DNA of 64,000 nucleotides from Sulfolobales archaeon (lineage in GTDB: Archaea > Thermoproteota > Thermoprotei_A > Sulfolobales > NBVN01), in NCBI GenBank assembly GCA_026413885.1, contig JAOAKA010000004.1:21415-85414 (forward strand), read 5' to 3'. Shown one piece after another: positions 33,003-41,589 of the stretch; positions within the stretch are counted from its first letter, which is position 1, and every line of letters starts with the position of its first letter. The position numbers were made by a program, and so were the translations under genes. Under the pieces are notes generated by a model, which did no database searches, was not told the DNA's origin, and saw nothing but the letters and a program-made list of their open reading frames with translations.

Positions 33003-33749
33003 ATGCGAGCAGTGAGTGCCTTAGTCGATTCTCACATACATCTCTACGAATATGGAGATAGCTGGGTAAAGTACTGTAGTGGTAGGTACTCGATGATAGC
33101 TGTTTCAGACGATTTAACCTCTAGCTTAGAAACTTTTGATATATGTAGAAGGTGTCCTCACGCAGTGCCGGCGGTAGGAATTCACCCATGGAACGCAGGT
33201 AGAGTGAGTGTTGAAGATTCTCTAAAAGCCATTGAGAAGCTCGTGAGTGAATACAATATCTACTTCCTAGGTGAAGTTGGGCTAGATAGAATATTCCACC
33301 CAGAGACATTTGAGATACAGCGAAAGCTGTTTGAAGGATTTCTGAGAATCGCCTCCGAGCATAGACTCGGCTTGAGTATTCACGCAGCTGGAGCTTGGAG
33401 AGATGTGTTAGATTTGCTGAGGAAGTACGAAGTAGCTGCGGTTGTTTTCCACTGGTATACAGGCCCTCTAGAACTAATTGACGAAATCGTTAATGAAGGA
33501 TTCTTCATCGGCATAAACCCAGCTCTCTTCATACAGAAAAAACATGAAGTAGTTGTGGAAAAAGCACCTATTGAAGCGATACTCACAGAATCAGATGGCC
33601 CATATAGGTATAGAGGACTCTCTCTCGGACCAGAGCTCCTCAGCGATCTACTGGAGAAAATCTCTCAGTTAAAGCATGTAGGTGTAGATGAAGTCTTCGA
33701 GCAAGTAGCTAGAAACTTCAGCAAGTTGGTTTCATCTGTCAGAAGGTAG
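33003..33749 (+). CDS. TatD-family metal-dependent hydrolase
   Basis: A 248-residue amidohydrolase-fold protein. Metal ligands are in order: DSHIHLYE (HxH), GEVGLDR (Glu), SIHAAG (His), VFHWYTG (His) and LTESDGPYR (Asp). TatD-type proteins act as DNases or have unknown substrates. It diverges from the PAN operon and has its own promoter. Confidence 0.87.
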   Translation: MRAVSALVDSHIHLYEYGDSWVKYCSGRYSMIAVSDDLTSSLETFDICRRCPHAVPAVGIHPWNAGRVSVEDSLKAIEKLVSEYNIYFLGEVGLDRIFHPETFEIQRKLFEGFLRIASEHRLGLSIHAAGAWRDVLDLLRKYEVAAVVFHWYTGPLELIDEIVNEGFFIGINPALFIQKKHEVVVEKAPIEAILTESDGPYRYRGLSLGPELLSDLLEKISQLKHVGVDEVFEQVARNFSKLVSSVRR

Positions 33750-33782
33750 CTGTGACATTCTTGAACTTCTCGATGTAGAAAC

Positions 33783-33792
33783 ACTTATAAAT
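33783..33792 (+). promoter_or_regulatory. promoter (TATA box) of the ECF transporter operon
   Basis: acttataaat; predicted transcription start near 33814, leaving a leader of about 48 bases before the ATG, longer than usual here. Confidence 0.5.
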
Positions 33793-33862
33793 CCCACAGA
33801 TACTGAGAAGAAAAATGTAGACTCTGCTTATTTACAATATCTACAACTTCCTGAGGGCATCT

Positions 33863-34462
33863 ATGAGCACTCGAACTCCGAGAGAAGCAAGATCTGCTGG
33901 AAGGCTGCTAGAGCTATCTACGGCTTCAGCTCTAGTAGCCTTATCACTAGTGCTTCACATATTTAAGCTTCCATACCCTCCGGCACCGTTTCTTAAATTC
34001 GACGGTGTTGGGATACCACTAGCAGTTCTAGCTCTCTACTCTCAAAAAATGTCTCTATTAGTGCTACCGGTGGTCTTCGTCGGACTCCACTTGATGGGTG
34101 CGGACTTCGTTGGTGCGAGTATGAAGATAGCTGCTGAAGTATCTACCTTCCTACCTATATCACTACTCTACAGCCACCTATGTCTAAAGAGAGCATATAC
34201 TAGGTGCTACATCGTATCTATAGTTGTCGGTATGGTTTTTAGAGTCTTCACAATGTCTCTTCTCAACTATCTAGTGACGCCGCACTGGTTGGTCTTAGTA
34301 TATGGGTGGACTTACGATAGAGCCTACTCAGTAACTATAGCACTACTACCACATATAGCAGTTTTTAACGCTATAGCAGCTTCATATATTGGAGTTCTAT
34401 CAACTGGAGTTTTTAGAGTAGTATCTAAAACTCTAGGCGTCAGTGGCTTCAAGAAAATGTGA
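33863..34462 (+). CDS. ECF transporter substrate-binding (S) subunit, possibly for riboflavin
   Basis: A 199-residue integral membrane protein with five to six helices. The segment LPYPPAPFLKFDGVGIPLAVLAL resembles the RibU motif (APFLKYD then IP) of riboflavin-type S components, which suggests but does not prove riboflavin. It is followed directly by the ATPase gene (four-base overlap) and then EcfT, giving a complete dedicated ECF system. Confidence 0.75.
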   Translation: MSTRTPREARSAGRLLELSTASALVALSLVLHIFKLPYPPAPFLKFDGVGIPLAVLALYSQKMSLLVLPVVFVGLHLMGADFVGASMKIAAEVSTFLPISLLYSHLCLKRAYTRCYIVSIVVGMVFRVFTMSLLNYLVTPHWLVLVYGWTYDRAYSVTIALLPHIAVFNAIAASYIGVLSTGVFRVVSKTLGVSGFKKM

Positions 34463-35961
34463 ATAAAATGGCTGACAACACCTCCCCGATTATTTCAGGA
34501 GTTCGAGACGATTCAACTCGACCATTAGTAGTGAAAAACCTCTGGTTTCGCTACCCGACATCATCTAATTGGGTCCTTCGAGGAGTAAATCTCTCCGTAG
34601 GTCCTGGTGAAGTAGTTCTAATAGTCGGTGCTAGTGGTTCCGGGAAGACTACCCTCTTAAGATCTCTAACTGGTGTTGGATCGTGGATCTATAGAGGGGA
34701 GGCAGTAGGTGAAGTACTACTTGGTGGAAGAAGAATAGAAGAGCTAGCTATAGAAGATCTTCGAAGGTTAGTTCAAGTAGTAAATCAGAATGTGTATACT
34801 CACTTTATAGAGCACGTAGTTAAGTCAGATCTCTACAATACCTCTATCGCTATTCACGGGGTAGATAGAGGTAGAAAGATGTTTTGGAAGGTAGTTAATA
34901 TATTTAAACTAGAGAAACTACTGAAGAAGAAGTTCTTCGAGCTCTCGGGAGGTCAGTTGAGGAGAGCAGCTATCGCGAAGGCCATGCTGTGGGATCCGAG
35001 TGTAGTGATATTGGATGAACCACTAATGTGGCTTGATGATGAAGGTCTTGAAGAAGTCAGAGAGCTCATTACAACACTTAAATCTATGGGAAAGTCTATC
35101 GTAATCTTTGAGCACAGATTTGTTAGTCTACTAAAGCTGGCTAGTAGTGTATACTTACTGAAAAGTGGGGTTCTCAAGATGATGAACCACGAGCAGCTTA
35201 GGTATCCTAGAGACATCTCTCTCAAGGTTCTCGTGAAGTCTGATGAAGATACTGGAGTAGGTAGTTTAGATAGCTATGTAGAGCTGTTGGGAGTTAGAGA
35301 TGTGTGGTTTAAGTACGATAGAAGTGAGGACTGGCTTCTTAAAGGGGTTAATCTTACTGCTTCTAGTCGGAATAGCACTATAGCTATATATGGATTAAAC
35401 GGTAGTGGTAAGTCTACTCTACTCAAGTTGATAGCGGGATATCTCTCTCCGTCAAAGGGAAGGATCGAGAGATCCTCTAGGATTAAGACTATCTATATTC
35501 CACAGAACATCTACCTATTCTTCACTGAAGAGAGTTTAAAGAGAGAATTTGAGGTAACTTGCTCTAAGTATCTCGAGAGAGAAATCTGCCTGGAGATTGG
35601 AGTTAAGAAGCTGAGGAGTTTAGGAGTAGATGTAGAACTCGATGCATCACCATTCAATCTATCTTGGGGGCAGGCTGTAAGAGCTGCTATATCTATAGCT
35701 ACTTCCGTAGGTAGCGACACAATTCTCTTGCTAGATGAGCCGTTTACTGGGTTGACCTACGCAGATAGACTCTCACTAGCCTCACTCCTCAACAGTATAA
35801 ATTCTCCTAAAGTCATAACCGTCAGTAATAGGGAGACTATATCTCTAATACAACCAGCGAAAATATATGAAATAAGAAGCGGTCTCTTGTTCGACTTCAA
35901 CTCTGAGGTTGACCTAGAGGTTATCACAGCAGCTGAAAAATGCAGAGAGCTAGGTATGTAG
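34459..35961 (+). CDS. ECF transporter ATPase with two fused ABC domains (EcfA-EcfA')
   Basis: A 500-residue protein with two ABC domains in one chain. First: Walker A GASGSGKTT, signature ELSGGQLRR, Walker B VVILDEP. Second (after residue 275): Walker A GLNGSGKST, a changed signature LSWGQAVR, Walker B ILLLDEP. The second signature lacks the usual SGGQ, so the two sites may not be equal. GTG start overlapping the S gene; an ATG three codons in is an alternative. It powers uptake by the S and T subunits. Confidence 0.92.
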   Translation: MNKMADNTSPIISGVRDDSTRPLVVKNLWFRYPTSSNWVLRGVNLSVGPGEVVLIVGASGSGKTTLLRSLTGVGSWIYRGEAVGEVLLGGRRIEELAIEDLRRLVQVVNQNVYTHFIEHVVKSDLYNTSIAIHGVDRGRKMFWKVVNIFKLEKLLKKKFFELSGGQLRRAAIAKAMLWDPSVVILDEPLMWLDDEGLEEVRELITTLKSMGKSIVIFEHRFVSLLKLASSVYLLKSGVLKMMNHEQLRYPRDISLKVLVKSDEDTGVGSLDSYVELLGVRDVWFKYDRSEDWLLKGVNLTASSRNSTIAIYGLNGSGKSTLLKLIAGYLSPSKGRIERSSRIKTIYIPQNIYLFFTEESLKREFEVTCSKYLEREICLEIGVKKLRSLGVDVELDASPFNLSWGQAVRAAISIATSVGSDTILLLDEPFTGLTYADRLSLASLLNSINSPKVITVSNRETISLIQPAKIYEIRSGLLFDFNSEVDLEVITAAEKCRELGM

Positions 35962-36683
35962 GGTGTTTAGTATTGTCAACACTCAGAGATTTCGCTTACG
36001 TCTTCATAGTTTCCGATAAGGCTGAGAGCTTCGGCTTACTCACCAAGGTTTTAATCCCAGTGCTACTCACACTATCACTGTCTCTACCCTACATATTTCC
36101 GGGTGTTAAGATTTCAGCTGTACAGACACTAGTAGCTTTACTCTACGAAGTAGCTATCGCAGTCTATCTCGCAGGTTTTAGAAGATTTGTAGGCATGTTG
36201 AGATTTATCGGGTTATTCATACTGTTGGGTTTCACATTAAATATTGTTTCAGTATTCATGGGGGCCGAGCCCTTCGATCCTATCTATATAGCACTCGCAA
36301 CTCTTCGAGTAGTTGCTGTAGTATTAGCTATAACACTACTATTTCAAATGCTATCGATCAGTGAGATTAGATATCTCCTGCTGAAACTCAAGCTTAAGTA
36401 CTACTCGGAGGTGTTTGCTGTAGCAATGGCTCAGCTCCCGTCTACATTCATATCTTTCTCAGAAGCGTATATAGCAGCTAAGTTGAAGCTTGGAGGTAGA
36501 AGTATCGCTTCACTTATAAAACCTCTAGTAGTAGAATCGATTTTAAACAGTAGATATGTAGCTGAAGCTCTCTACATGCATGGACTACCACCAGTTGCTA
36601 GGCCTAGACTACTCAGTCCTCTGGACCCAGTACTGCTAGTTCCAGCGGTTGTAGTCTCCCTTCTACACCTTATGGTGACTTAA
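35940..36683 (+). CDS. ecfT: ECF transporter transmembrane (T) subunit EcfT
   Basis: A 247-residue membrane protein with about five helices and the EcfT coupling region near the end (YIAAKLKLGGRSIASLIKPL and AEALYMHGLPP, similar to the A-x-x-x-R-G coupling helices). It overlaps the ATPase gene by 22 bases. It completes the S-AA'-T operon. Confidence 0.85.
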   Translation: MQRARYVGCLVLSTLRDFAYVFIVSDKAESFGLLTKVLIPVLLTLSLSLPYIFPGVKISAVQTLVALLYEVAIAVYLAGFRRFVGMLRFIGLFILLGFTLNIVSVFMGAEPFDPIYIALATLRVVAVVLAITLLFQMLSISEIRYLLLKLKLKYYSEVFAVAMAQLPSTFISFSEAYIAAKLKLGGRSIASLIKPLVVESILNSRYVAEALYMHGLPPVARPRLLSPLDPVLLVPAVVVSLLHLMVT

Positions 36684-36715
36684 TCGAGACTGAGTACTCG
36701 CTCACTAAGTAGGAG

Positions 36716-36740
36716 CATTTAAATCACAGTACTTAATAGA
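36716..36740 (+). promoter_or_regulatory. possible promoter of ubiX
   Basis: Two AT-rich boxes, gcatttaaatcac and tacttaatag, lie 41-65 bases before the ATG at 36781. Either could be the TATA box; the second has the better spacing. Confidence 0.35.
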
Positions 36741-36780
36741 GTATGTCCGTGGATCGTATCGAAAACTTGAGGGTGAATAC

Positions 36781-37407
36781 ATGTACGTAGTAGTTGAAGT
36801 AACTGGTAGTAGTGGACTAGTACTAGCTCTCAGATTAATTGAAGTCCTCAACTCCATGAACTATAGAGTTGATGTAGTACTCTCTAGAGCGTCAGTTAAA
36901 GTAGCTGAAAGTGAGTGTGCTTCATCTGAGTTCTTTACGTCTAAAATACGTGAACTCGGTGCTAGAGAGGTCTACTGGGAGGACGACCTCGACGCACCTC
37001 TATCTAGCTCTAGCTACTTAATCTACGTGGACTGGGTAGCTATAGTACCTGCCTCTATAAAGACTGTGTCATCAATAGCTCATGGATTATCTGATAATTT
37101 AGTTGTGAGAACAGCTATGAATGCTTTAAGACTCGGTAAGAAGGTTATCGCTGTTGTTAGAGAGTCACCACTGGGATATATCGAGCTACGCTCTCTCTAT
37201 ATGGCGGCGAGAGCTGGTGTAATAATCGTCCCAGCTGTAGTAGGTTTCTACACAAAACCAAGAACTCTCCGCGACGTAGTTGACTTCATAGTCGGCAAGG
37301 TTCTTGATGCAGCTGGTGTAGTGAGTCACTCTCTCTACACTAGGTGGCCTCACTCTCGAGCTACAGGTGAGGATCTATGCTCAATGCTCTATGAGAAGAG
37401 TAAGTAG
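36781..37407 (+). CDS. ubiX: flavin prenyltransferase UbiX-like protein
   Basis: A 208-residue flavoprotein of the UbiX/Pad1 family, which makes prenylated FMN for UbiD-type decarboxylases. Seen: VEVTGSSGLVLALRLIEVL (flavin phosphate region), VPASIKTVSSIAHGLSDNLVVRTA, VVRESPLGYIELRSLYMAARAGVIIVP and FYTKPRTLRDVVDFIVGKVLDAAG. The family match is strong. No ubiD gene is in the window. Its position just after the ECF operon is intriguing if that operon takes up flavin. Confidence 0.88.
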   Translation: MYVVVEVTGSSGLVLALRLIEVLNSMNYRVDVVLSRASVKVAESECASSEFFTSKIRELGAREVYWEDDLDAPLSSSSYLIYVDWVAIVPASIKTVSSIAHGLSDNLVVRTAMNALRLGKKVIAVVRESPLGYIELRSLYMAARAGVIIVPAVVGFYTKPRTLRDVVDFIVGKVLDAAGVVSHSLYTRWPHSRATGEDLCSMLYEKSK

Positions 37408-37469
37408 ACTTCGTTAGAGACCACTCGAGTGATGAATTAAGAAGATCGAGAAGATAGCTGCTGACTGAG

Positions 37470-38564
37470 CTATATTTCGTAGAGTACTTCACGGTTTTCT
37501 AGAGCTTCCTGTAGCACTTTCTTAAGTAGGTCCAGGTTGATCTTTTTTAAAGCAGATGTCTCGACAACTCTATATGGCCACACCCCCCGACTTACTTCTG
37601 AATCAACTAGAGACTTCAACCTAGCTACTCTATCACTGCTAACTAAGTCTAACTTATTTAGAACTACAACCAAGGGTTTACCTACATACCCTATGTTAAC
37701 TAAGATCTTCAAAGACTCTCTGAGCTTCACATAGAACGCTCTATCTTCATCTGAGCTATCCATAACTAAGACTACTGCTGAAGAAGTCGATATCTCTCTT
37801 AAAGTCGTGTAGAATGCTTCAACTATCTCTGGAGGTATATTCTTTATAAAACCTATAGTATCTATAAAGACAGCTTTCAAGTCATTGAGAGGAACCATCT
37901 TTGCTTTCGTTGATGTAGTTGTTAGTAGTTCGGGTCCTGTAGCTCTGCTTTCACCAGTTAAAGAGTTGAAGAGAGTTGTTTTTCCAGCGTTTGTGTATCC
38001 AGCTATAGCTATGTGGATAAGACCGCTCTCTTCTCTCCTAACTCTCTCGTAGTCCTTAATCTTCTTAAGTTTCTCCAACTCTCTACGCAGTCTACTGATT
38101 CTCTTTCTGACATGCGAGTAGTAGGCATCTATAGCGTAACCACCCGGCCCGAGAAAACCGGGTAACTCACCTATCTTAACTCTATTTATCCAGTCTCTTA
38201 GTAGAGGTATCTGGTGCCTTAGTCTAGCCATCTCTATTTGAATCTTTGCTTCTTTAGAACCTGCGTGTTCCGCTAAGACACTGAGGATCAGTAGAACTCT
38301 ATCTTCAACAATAACTCCGAGTTCCTTCATTAGATGGCTTACATGTCTGGGACTAAGTGTGTCGTAGATGTAGACTATGTTGTGCTGTCCGCCTTCAACC
38401 TTCTCTTTAACTATCTTCAGCCACTTAGGTGTTAGATATGTTGATGTAGAAGCTCTATATCTTTCTGGTAGCTCTACCGCCTCTACTCTACTATGGAGTA
38501 CTCTAGCTAGTTCGAGAGCTTCAGCAATGTCTTCAGTTTTAGCGATAACGAGTGCTGTAGTCAA
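37470..38564 (-). CDS. hflX: HflX-family ribosome-associated GTPase
   Basis: A 364-residue GTPase. N-terminal HflX domain with the GPGG motif (LPGFLGPGGYAID), coiled segment, then G1 GYTNAGKTTLFN, G3 DTIGFI and G4 NKLDLV. HflX binds and splits stalled ribosomes. It begins directly after mbf1 with no gap, so the two ribosome/stress-linked genes are one operon. Confidence 0.93.
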   Translation of the reverse strand: MTTALVIAKTEDIAEALELARVLHSRVEAVELPERYRASTSTYLTPKWLKIVKEKVEGGQHNIVYIYDTLSPRHVSHLMKELGVIVEDRVLLILSVLAEHAGSKEAKIQIEMARLRHQIPLLRDWINRVKIGELPGFLGPGGYAIDAYYSHVRKRISRLRRELEKLKKIKDYERVRREESGLIHIAIAGYTNAGKTTLFNSLTGESRATGPELLTTTSTKAKMVPLNDLKAVFIDTIGFIKNIPPEIVEAFYTTLREISTSSAVVLVMDSSDEDRAFYVKLRESLKILVNIGYVGKPLVVVLNKLDLVSSDRVARLKSLVDSEVSRGVWPYRVVETSALKKINLDLLKKVLQEALENREVLYEI

Positions 38565-39077
38565 CTATTTCTCACGCTTCTTTAGAGAGACTACATCACC
38601 TAAAGTTAGCTCCTTCATTTTAGCTGGATTCGGTAGGCGGGTTTCCGCAGCATCTACTACCGGCTCTAGAAGCTTAACGGAGAGAACTTCTTCAAGTCTT
38701 CTAGCTAGAGCTATTGTTGGTACCAGCCTCCCGGACTCGATCCTCTTTATAGTGTTCTCACTCTCTTTAATCATGTCTGCCAGTGCTTTCTGAGTTAGTC
38801 CTAGTCTCTCTCTAGCTTGCTTAACTCTTTCCGCATAATCAGGTACAACCTCATACTCCTCTAAAACTCTCTCTTCACTCTTCTTTACAGACTTCACACT
38901 GGTTCTCGGAGGCCGGGTTTTTGCGGTTTCTTCTCTTATCTCTCTCGCTACATCACCTCTAACTAGCCTACTATAGCACGATGAACAGACAGATAGCCTA
39001 ACGTTCTCCACATACATTACTTTCAGTTCGCGCTTGAGTACTGACCTGCCACACATCTCACAGTATCCGTAACTCAA
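38565..39077 (-). CDS. mbf1: multiprotein-bridging factor 1 (MBF1) homologue
   Basis: A 170-residue protein: N-terminal zinc ribbon (CEMCG and CSSCY), linker with TRPPRTSVKS, and a Cro/C1-type helix-turn-helix (GLTQKALADMIKESENTIKRIESGR). Archaeal MBF1 binds the small ribosomal subunit. TTG start with ribosome binding site gaggtgtg. It is upstream of hflX on the same strand. Confidence 0.9.
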   Translation of the reverse strand: MSYGYCEMCGRSVLKRELKVMYVENVRLSVCSSCYSRLVRGDVAREIREETAKTRPPRTSVKSVKKSEERVLEEYEVVPDYAERVKQARERLGLTQKALADMIKESENTIKRIESGRLVPTIALARRLEEVLSVKLLEPVVDAAETRLPNPAKMKELTLGDVVSLKKREK

Positions 39078-39194
39078 TTAAACACACCTCTAAGAGAATT
39101 TACCGACAGCTCTATTATTTGTGTGAATCATTCCTTAACGCACTAAAGACTAGATTCGAGAAGAGGTGTCCGACCGAAAGTTAAGGTGGGAAAG

Positions 39195-39205
39195 CGTATT
39201 TATAA
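39195..39205 (+). promoter_or_regulatory. promoter (TATA box) upstream of the ArsB/NhaD-type transporter
   Basis: gtatttataat; predicted transcription start near 39226. The transcript would then hold a 13-codon frame (ATG at 39241 to TGA at 39282) before the ribosome binding site aggtgatg of the transporter gene. Confidence 0.5.
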
Positions 39206-39297
39206 TAGATAAATCTTTTAGAGCTGGAGGATATCGCTATATGAAGTGGTATTCACACGTAGTTGAAGCACTACTTAAGTGAAGGTGATGAGAGAGT

Positions 39298-40815
39298 TTG
39301 AGAGTGCTCAAGATAGCTTTAATACTTGTGTTATGCTTCATACTCTCATTCCTGGTAGTAGTATCTGTAAGTATACCGAGTGCTGGAGTTGGTGGTGAAC
39401 TCAGAAAAGCTTGGGAGAGTGTTAGAGGAGGTGTGGAGATTGAGTCTCCTTCAGTTATATATGAGGGAGTAGTGTCTCTCGGTCTGTTTCTATTTGTAAT
39501 AGCGGTGCTCACTCTAGACATGAGATATAGACACTTTCTAGCAATTCTAGCGGTATCCGCAGTAGTGTTTATGGGTGTTGTCCCGCCTCAGAAGCTTATC
39601 GAGAGTGTTGACTGGGCTCTAATAGTCTTTCTAGTTGGCTCTATGGGTTTCGCCGCTATTCTGAGGAAGCTCGGAGTGTTCACGTATCTCGCAGCTCATA
39701 TAGTAAAGATCAGTAAGGGGAGACCACTACTCCTCCTAACTCTACTCTCAGTGCTTGCTTGGTTTACCGCTATGGTTGTAGATGAAGTTACTAGCATAGT
39801 CTACGTAATCATGGTTGTCCTCGAATTGAGTAGGATACTCAGGATAGATCCAGATGAGTTAGTTATTCTAGTTGTTCTAGCAACTAATACGGGTAGTCTA
39901 GCTCTCCCCGTTGGAAACCCTATAGGAGTCTACATAGCTTTCACAACTGGTTTCACACCAAGAGACTTCATACTAGCGGCTCTACCTCTCTCAGCAATAT
40001 GCTTTCTAGCTACTGTAATCCTATTCTCCACTCTCAGAGTGAAATACGTTAGAAAGCTTGCGCTAGCTATTTCATCTAGGTCCGATATGTTAGAAGCCTT
40101 CATTACGACTAAGATCGTTGATGTAGCACCTAAGGAGAGAAACGCCAGAATCTATGGAGTAGCACTCCTCCTAGCGTTCTTAGGGACTATCTCAATTACT
40201 CCACTACTCGCTGAGTTTTTGACGTCTATCTCAGGTTTCCATGTAGACTCTAACTCCCTACTGGCTCTGGTGCCCTACCTCTTCATCGCGCTCACTCTCC
40301 CAGTCACAGAAGCTCCGGAGCTCGGAGAAGTGATAGCAAAGGGTGTTGAGTGGCCATCGATAACGTTCTTCATGTTTCTCTTCATGCTCGGCTACAGCTT
40401 AACGTGGAGTGGTGCTATGGTGAAAGTAGCTTACGGAACTATAACCCTATCTCAAACAATAAACCCAGGTCTTCTCTCATTATTCATAGTGTTAATGTTC
40501 TCATCAGCTATTCTCAGTGCTTTTCTCGACAATCTATCTCTCGTAGTAGCTCTCGTACCGGCTATAGAGCTAGTAGTAGGAGTCACAGGTGCTAGAGAGT
40601 TGTTCTGGTCTATTCTATTTGGAGGTGTTCTAGGCGGTAATTTAACACCAATAGGGTCTACAGCAAATATAGTTGCTGTCTCCATATTGGAGAGAAGACG
40701 TAAAGTAAAGACAGACTGGGTAAAGTGGTTGAAGATATCACTACCAGTTGCGGTAGTGCACTTGATACTGACTTCTGCTTGGAGTTTAGTCCTACTTGAA
40801 CACGGCTTACTGTGA
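39298..40815 (+). CDS. ArsB/NhaD-type ion transporter (SLC13/IT superfamily)
   Basis: A 505-residue membrane protein with about twelve helices. Two inverted halves with their hairpin motifs: TNTGSLALPVGNPIGVY in the first and GGNLTPIGSTANIVAVS in the second, and the AFLDNLSLVVALVPAIE segment typical of arsenite/Na+ antiporter families. Transported ion unknown. The TTG start is set by aggtgatg eight bases before; an ATG is not available in frame. Confidence 0.88.
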   Translation: MRVLKIALILVLCFILSFLVVVSVSIPSAGVGGELRKAWESVRGGVEIESPSVIYEGVVSLGLFLFVIAVLTLDMRYRHFLAILAVSAVVFMGVVPPQKLIESVDWALIVFLVGSMGFAAILRKLGVFTYLAAHIVKISKGRPLLLLTLLSVLAWFTAMVVDEVTSIVYVIMVVLELSRILRIDPDELVILVVLATNTGSLALPVGNPIGVYIAFTTGFTPRDFILAALPLSAICFLATVILFSTLRVKYVRKLALAISSRSDMLEAFITTKIVDVAPKERNARIYGVALLLAFLGTISITPLLAEFLTSISGFHVDSNSLLALVPYLFIALTLPVTEAPELGEVIAKGVEWPSITFFMFLFMLGYSLTWSGAMVKVAYGTITLSQTINPGLLSLFIVLMFSSAILSAFLDNLSLVVALVPAIELVVGVTGARELFWSILFGGVLGGNLTPIGSTANIVAVSILERRRKVKTDWVKWLKISLPVAVVHLILTSAWSLVLLEHGLL

Positions 40816-40836
40816 GTGTAGAGTTTTCGACAAGAC

Positions 40837-41589
40837 TTACTTTAGCACTAAGCCAGTGTTTCTCTTACTAACTAACTTTCTGAGGATAGGGATAGCTTCA
40901 ATCTTCTCGCTCTCTAGGTACTCCCATAGAATACCTCTCGGTCTTCTCTTCTCACTTACACACCCAATCGCTCTCGTAGGTGTAAATACGAAGTCTACGG
41001 TTACATCCCAAGGTGCGAGTGGGATCTTAAATTCAACTACCTGAATATCGTGCACAGTTGTAGCTATAGGGACTTCCTCCGATAGTTTTCCGTACTCAAA
41101 TAGAATTCCGTACTCTAACTCAGAGTAGCCCTCGCCTTTACCCAATCTCTCTCCGAATTTACTGACGACGACCGAGCCGGCTACTACTAAGTCTACCTCT
41201 GGTATCTCCTCTGGATCTACTTTAGTACCGTATCTAAATGAGCCCGGTATAGTGGAAGCTTCTCTATATAGCCAGCTAGGTATTTTCTTAGGGTCTAGAA
41301 GGAGAAACCCCTCCGATATTCTAGGGGTTGGCACGATCAGCAGCTTACCTGCCTTAAGCACTAGTTCTCTAACTCTTCTCTGAGGGGCGTCTGGATTTAC
41401 TTTAACTACTCTCGCTTTCTTAAATAACTCAGAGTCAGCCAATCTAACTGCGGCAGATTCTGCTCCAACGAAGTTCGGTATCCTCCCGTAGACCGGTCTA
41501 GGAAACGCAGCTATATTTCTCTCCTCCATTAGCTTCCATATCGCATACCTTAACTTCTCTCTATTAACTTCCTCGGACATCAGCTGCAT
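40837..41589 (-). CDS. 5-formyltetrahydrofolate cyclo-ligase family protein
   Basis: A 250-residue protein of the 5-FCL fold: LRYAIWKLMEERNIAAFPRPVYGRIPNF opening, VVKVNPDAPQRRVRELVLKAGKLLIVPTPR, GSVVVSKFGERLGKGEGYSELEYGIL (phosphate loop and GEGY motif) and TVHDIQVV. Archaeal members may act on a folate or pterin analogue or on other carboxylates. It overlaps the MFS carrier gene by 26 bases, which suggests coupling. ATG 41589 or the next ATG three codons in. Confidence 0.82.
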   Translation of the reverse strand: MQLMSEEVNREKLRYAIWKLMEERNIAAFPRPVYGRIPNFVGAESAAVRLADSELFKKARVVKVNPDAPQRRVRELVLKAGKLLIVPTPRISEGFLLLDPKKIPSWLYREASTIPGSFRYGTKVDPEEIPEVDLVVAGSVVVSKFGERLGKGEGYSELEYGILFEYGKLSEEVPIATTVHDIQVVEFKIPLAPWDVTVDFVFTPTRAIGCVSEKRRPRGILWEYLESEKIEAIPILRKLVSKRNTGLVLK

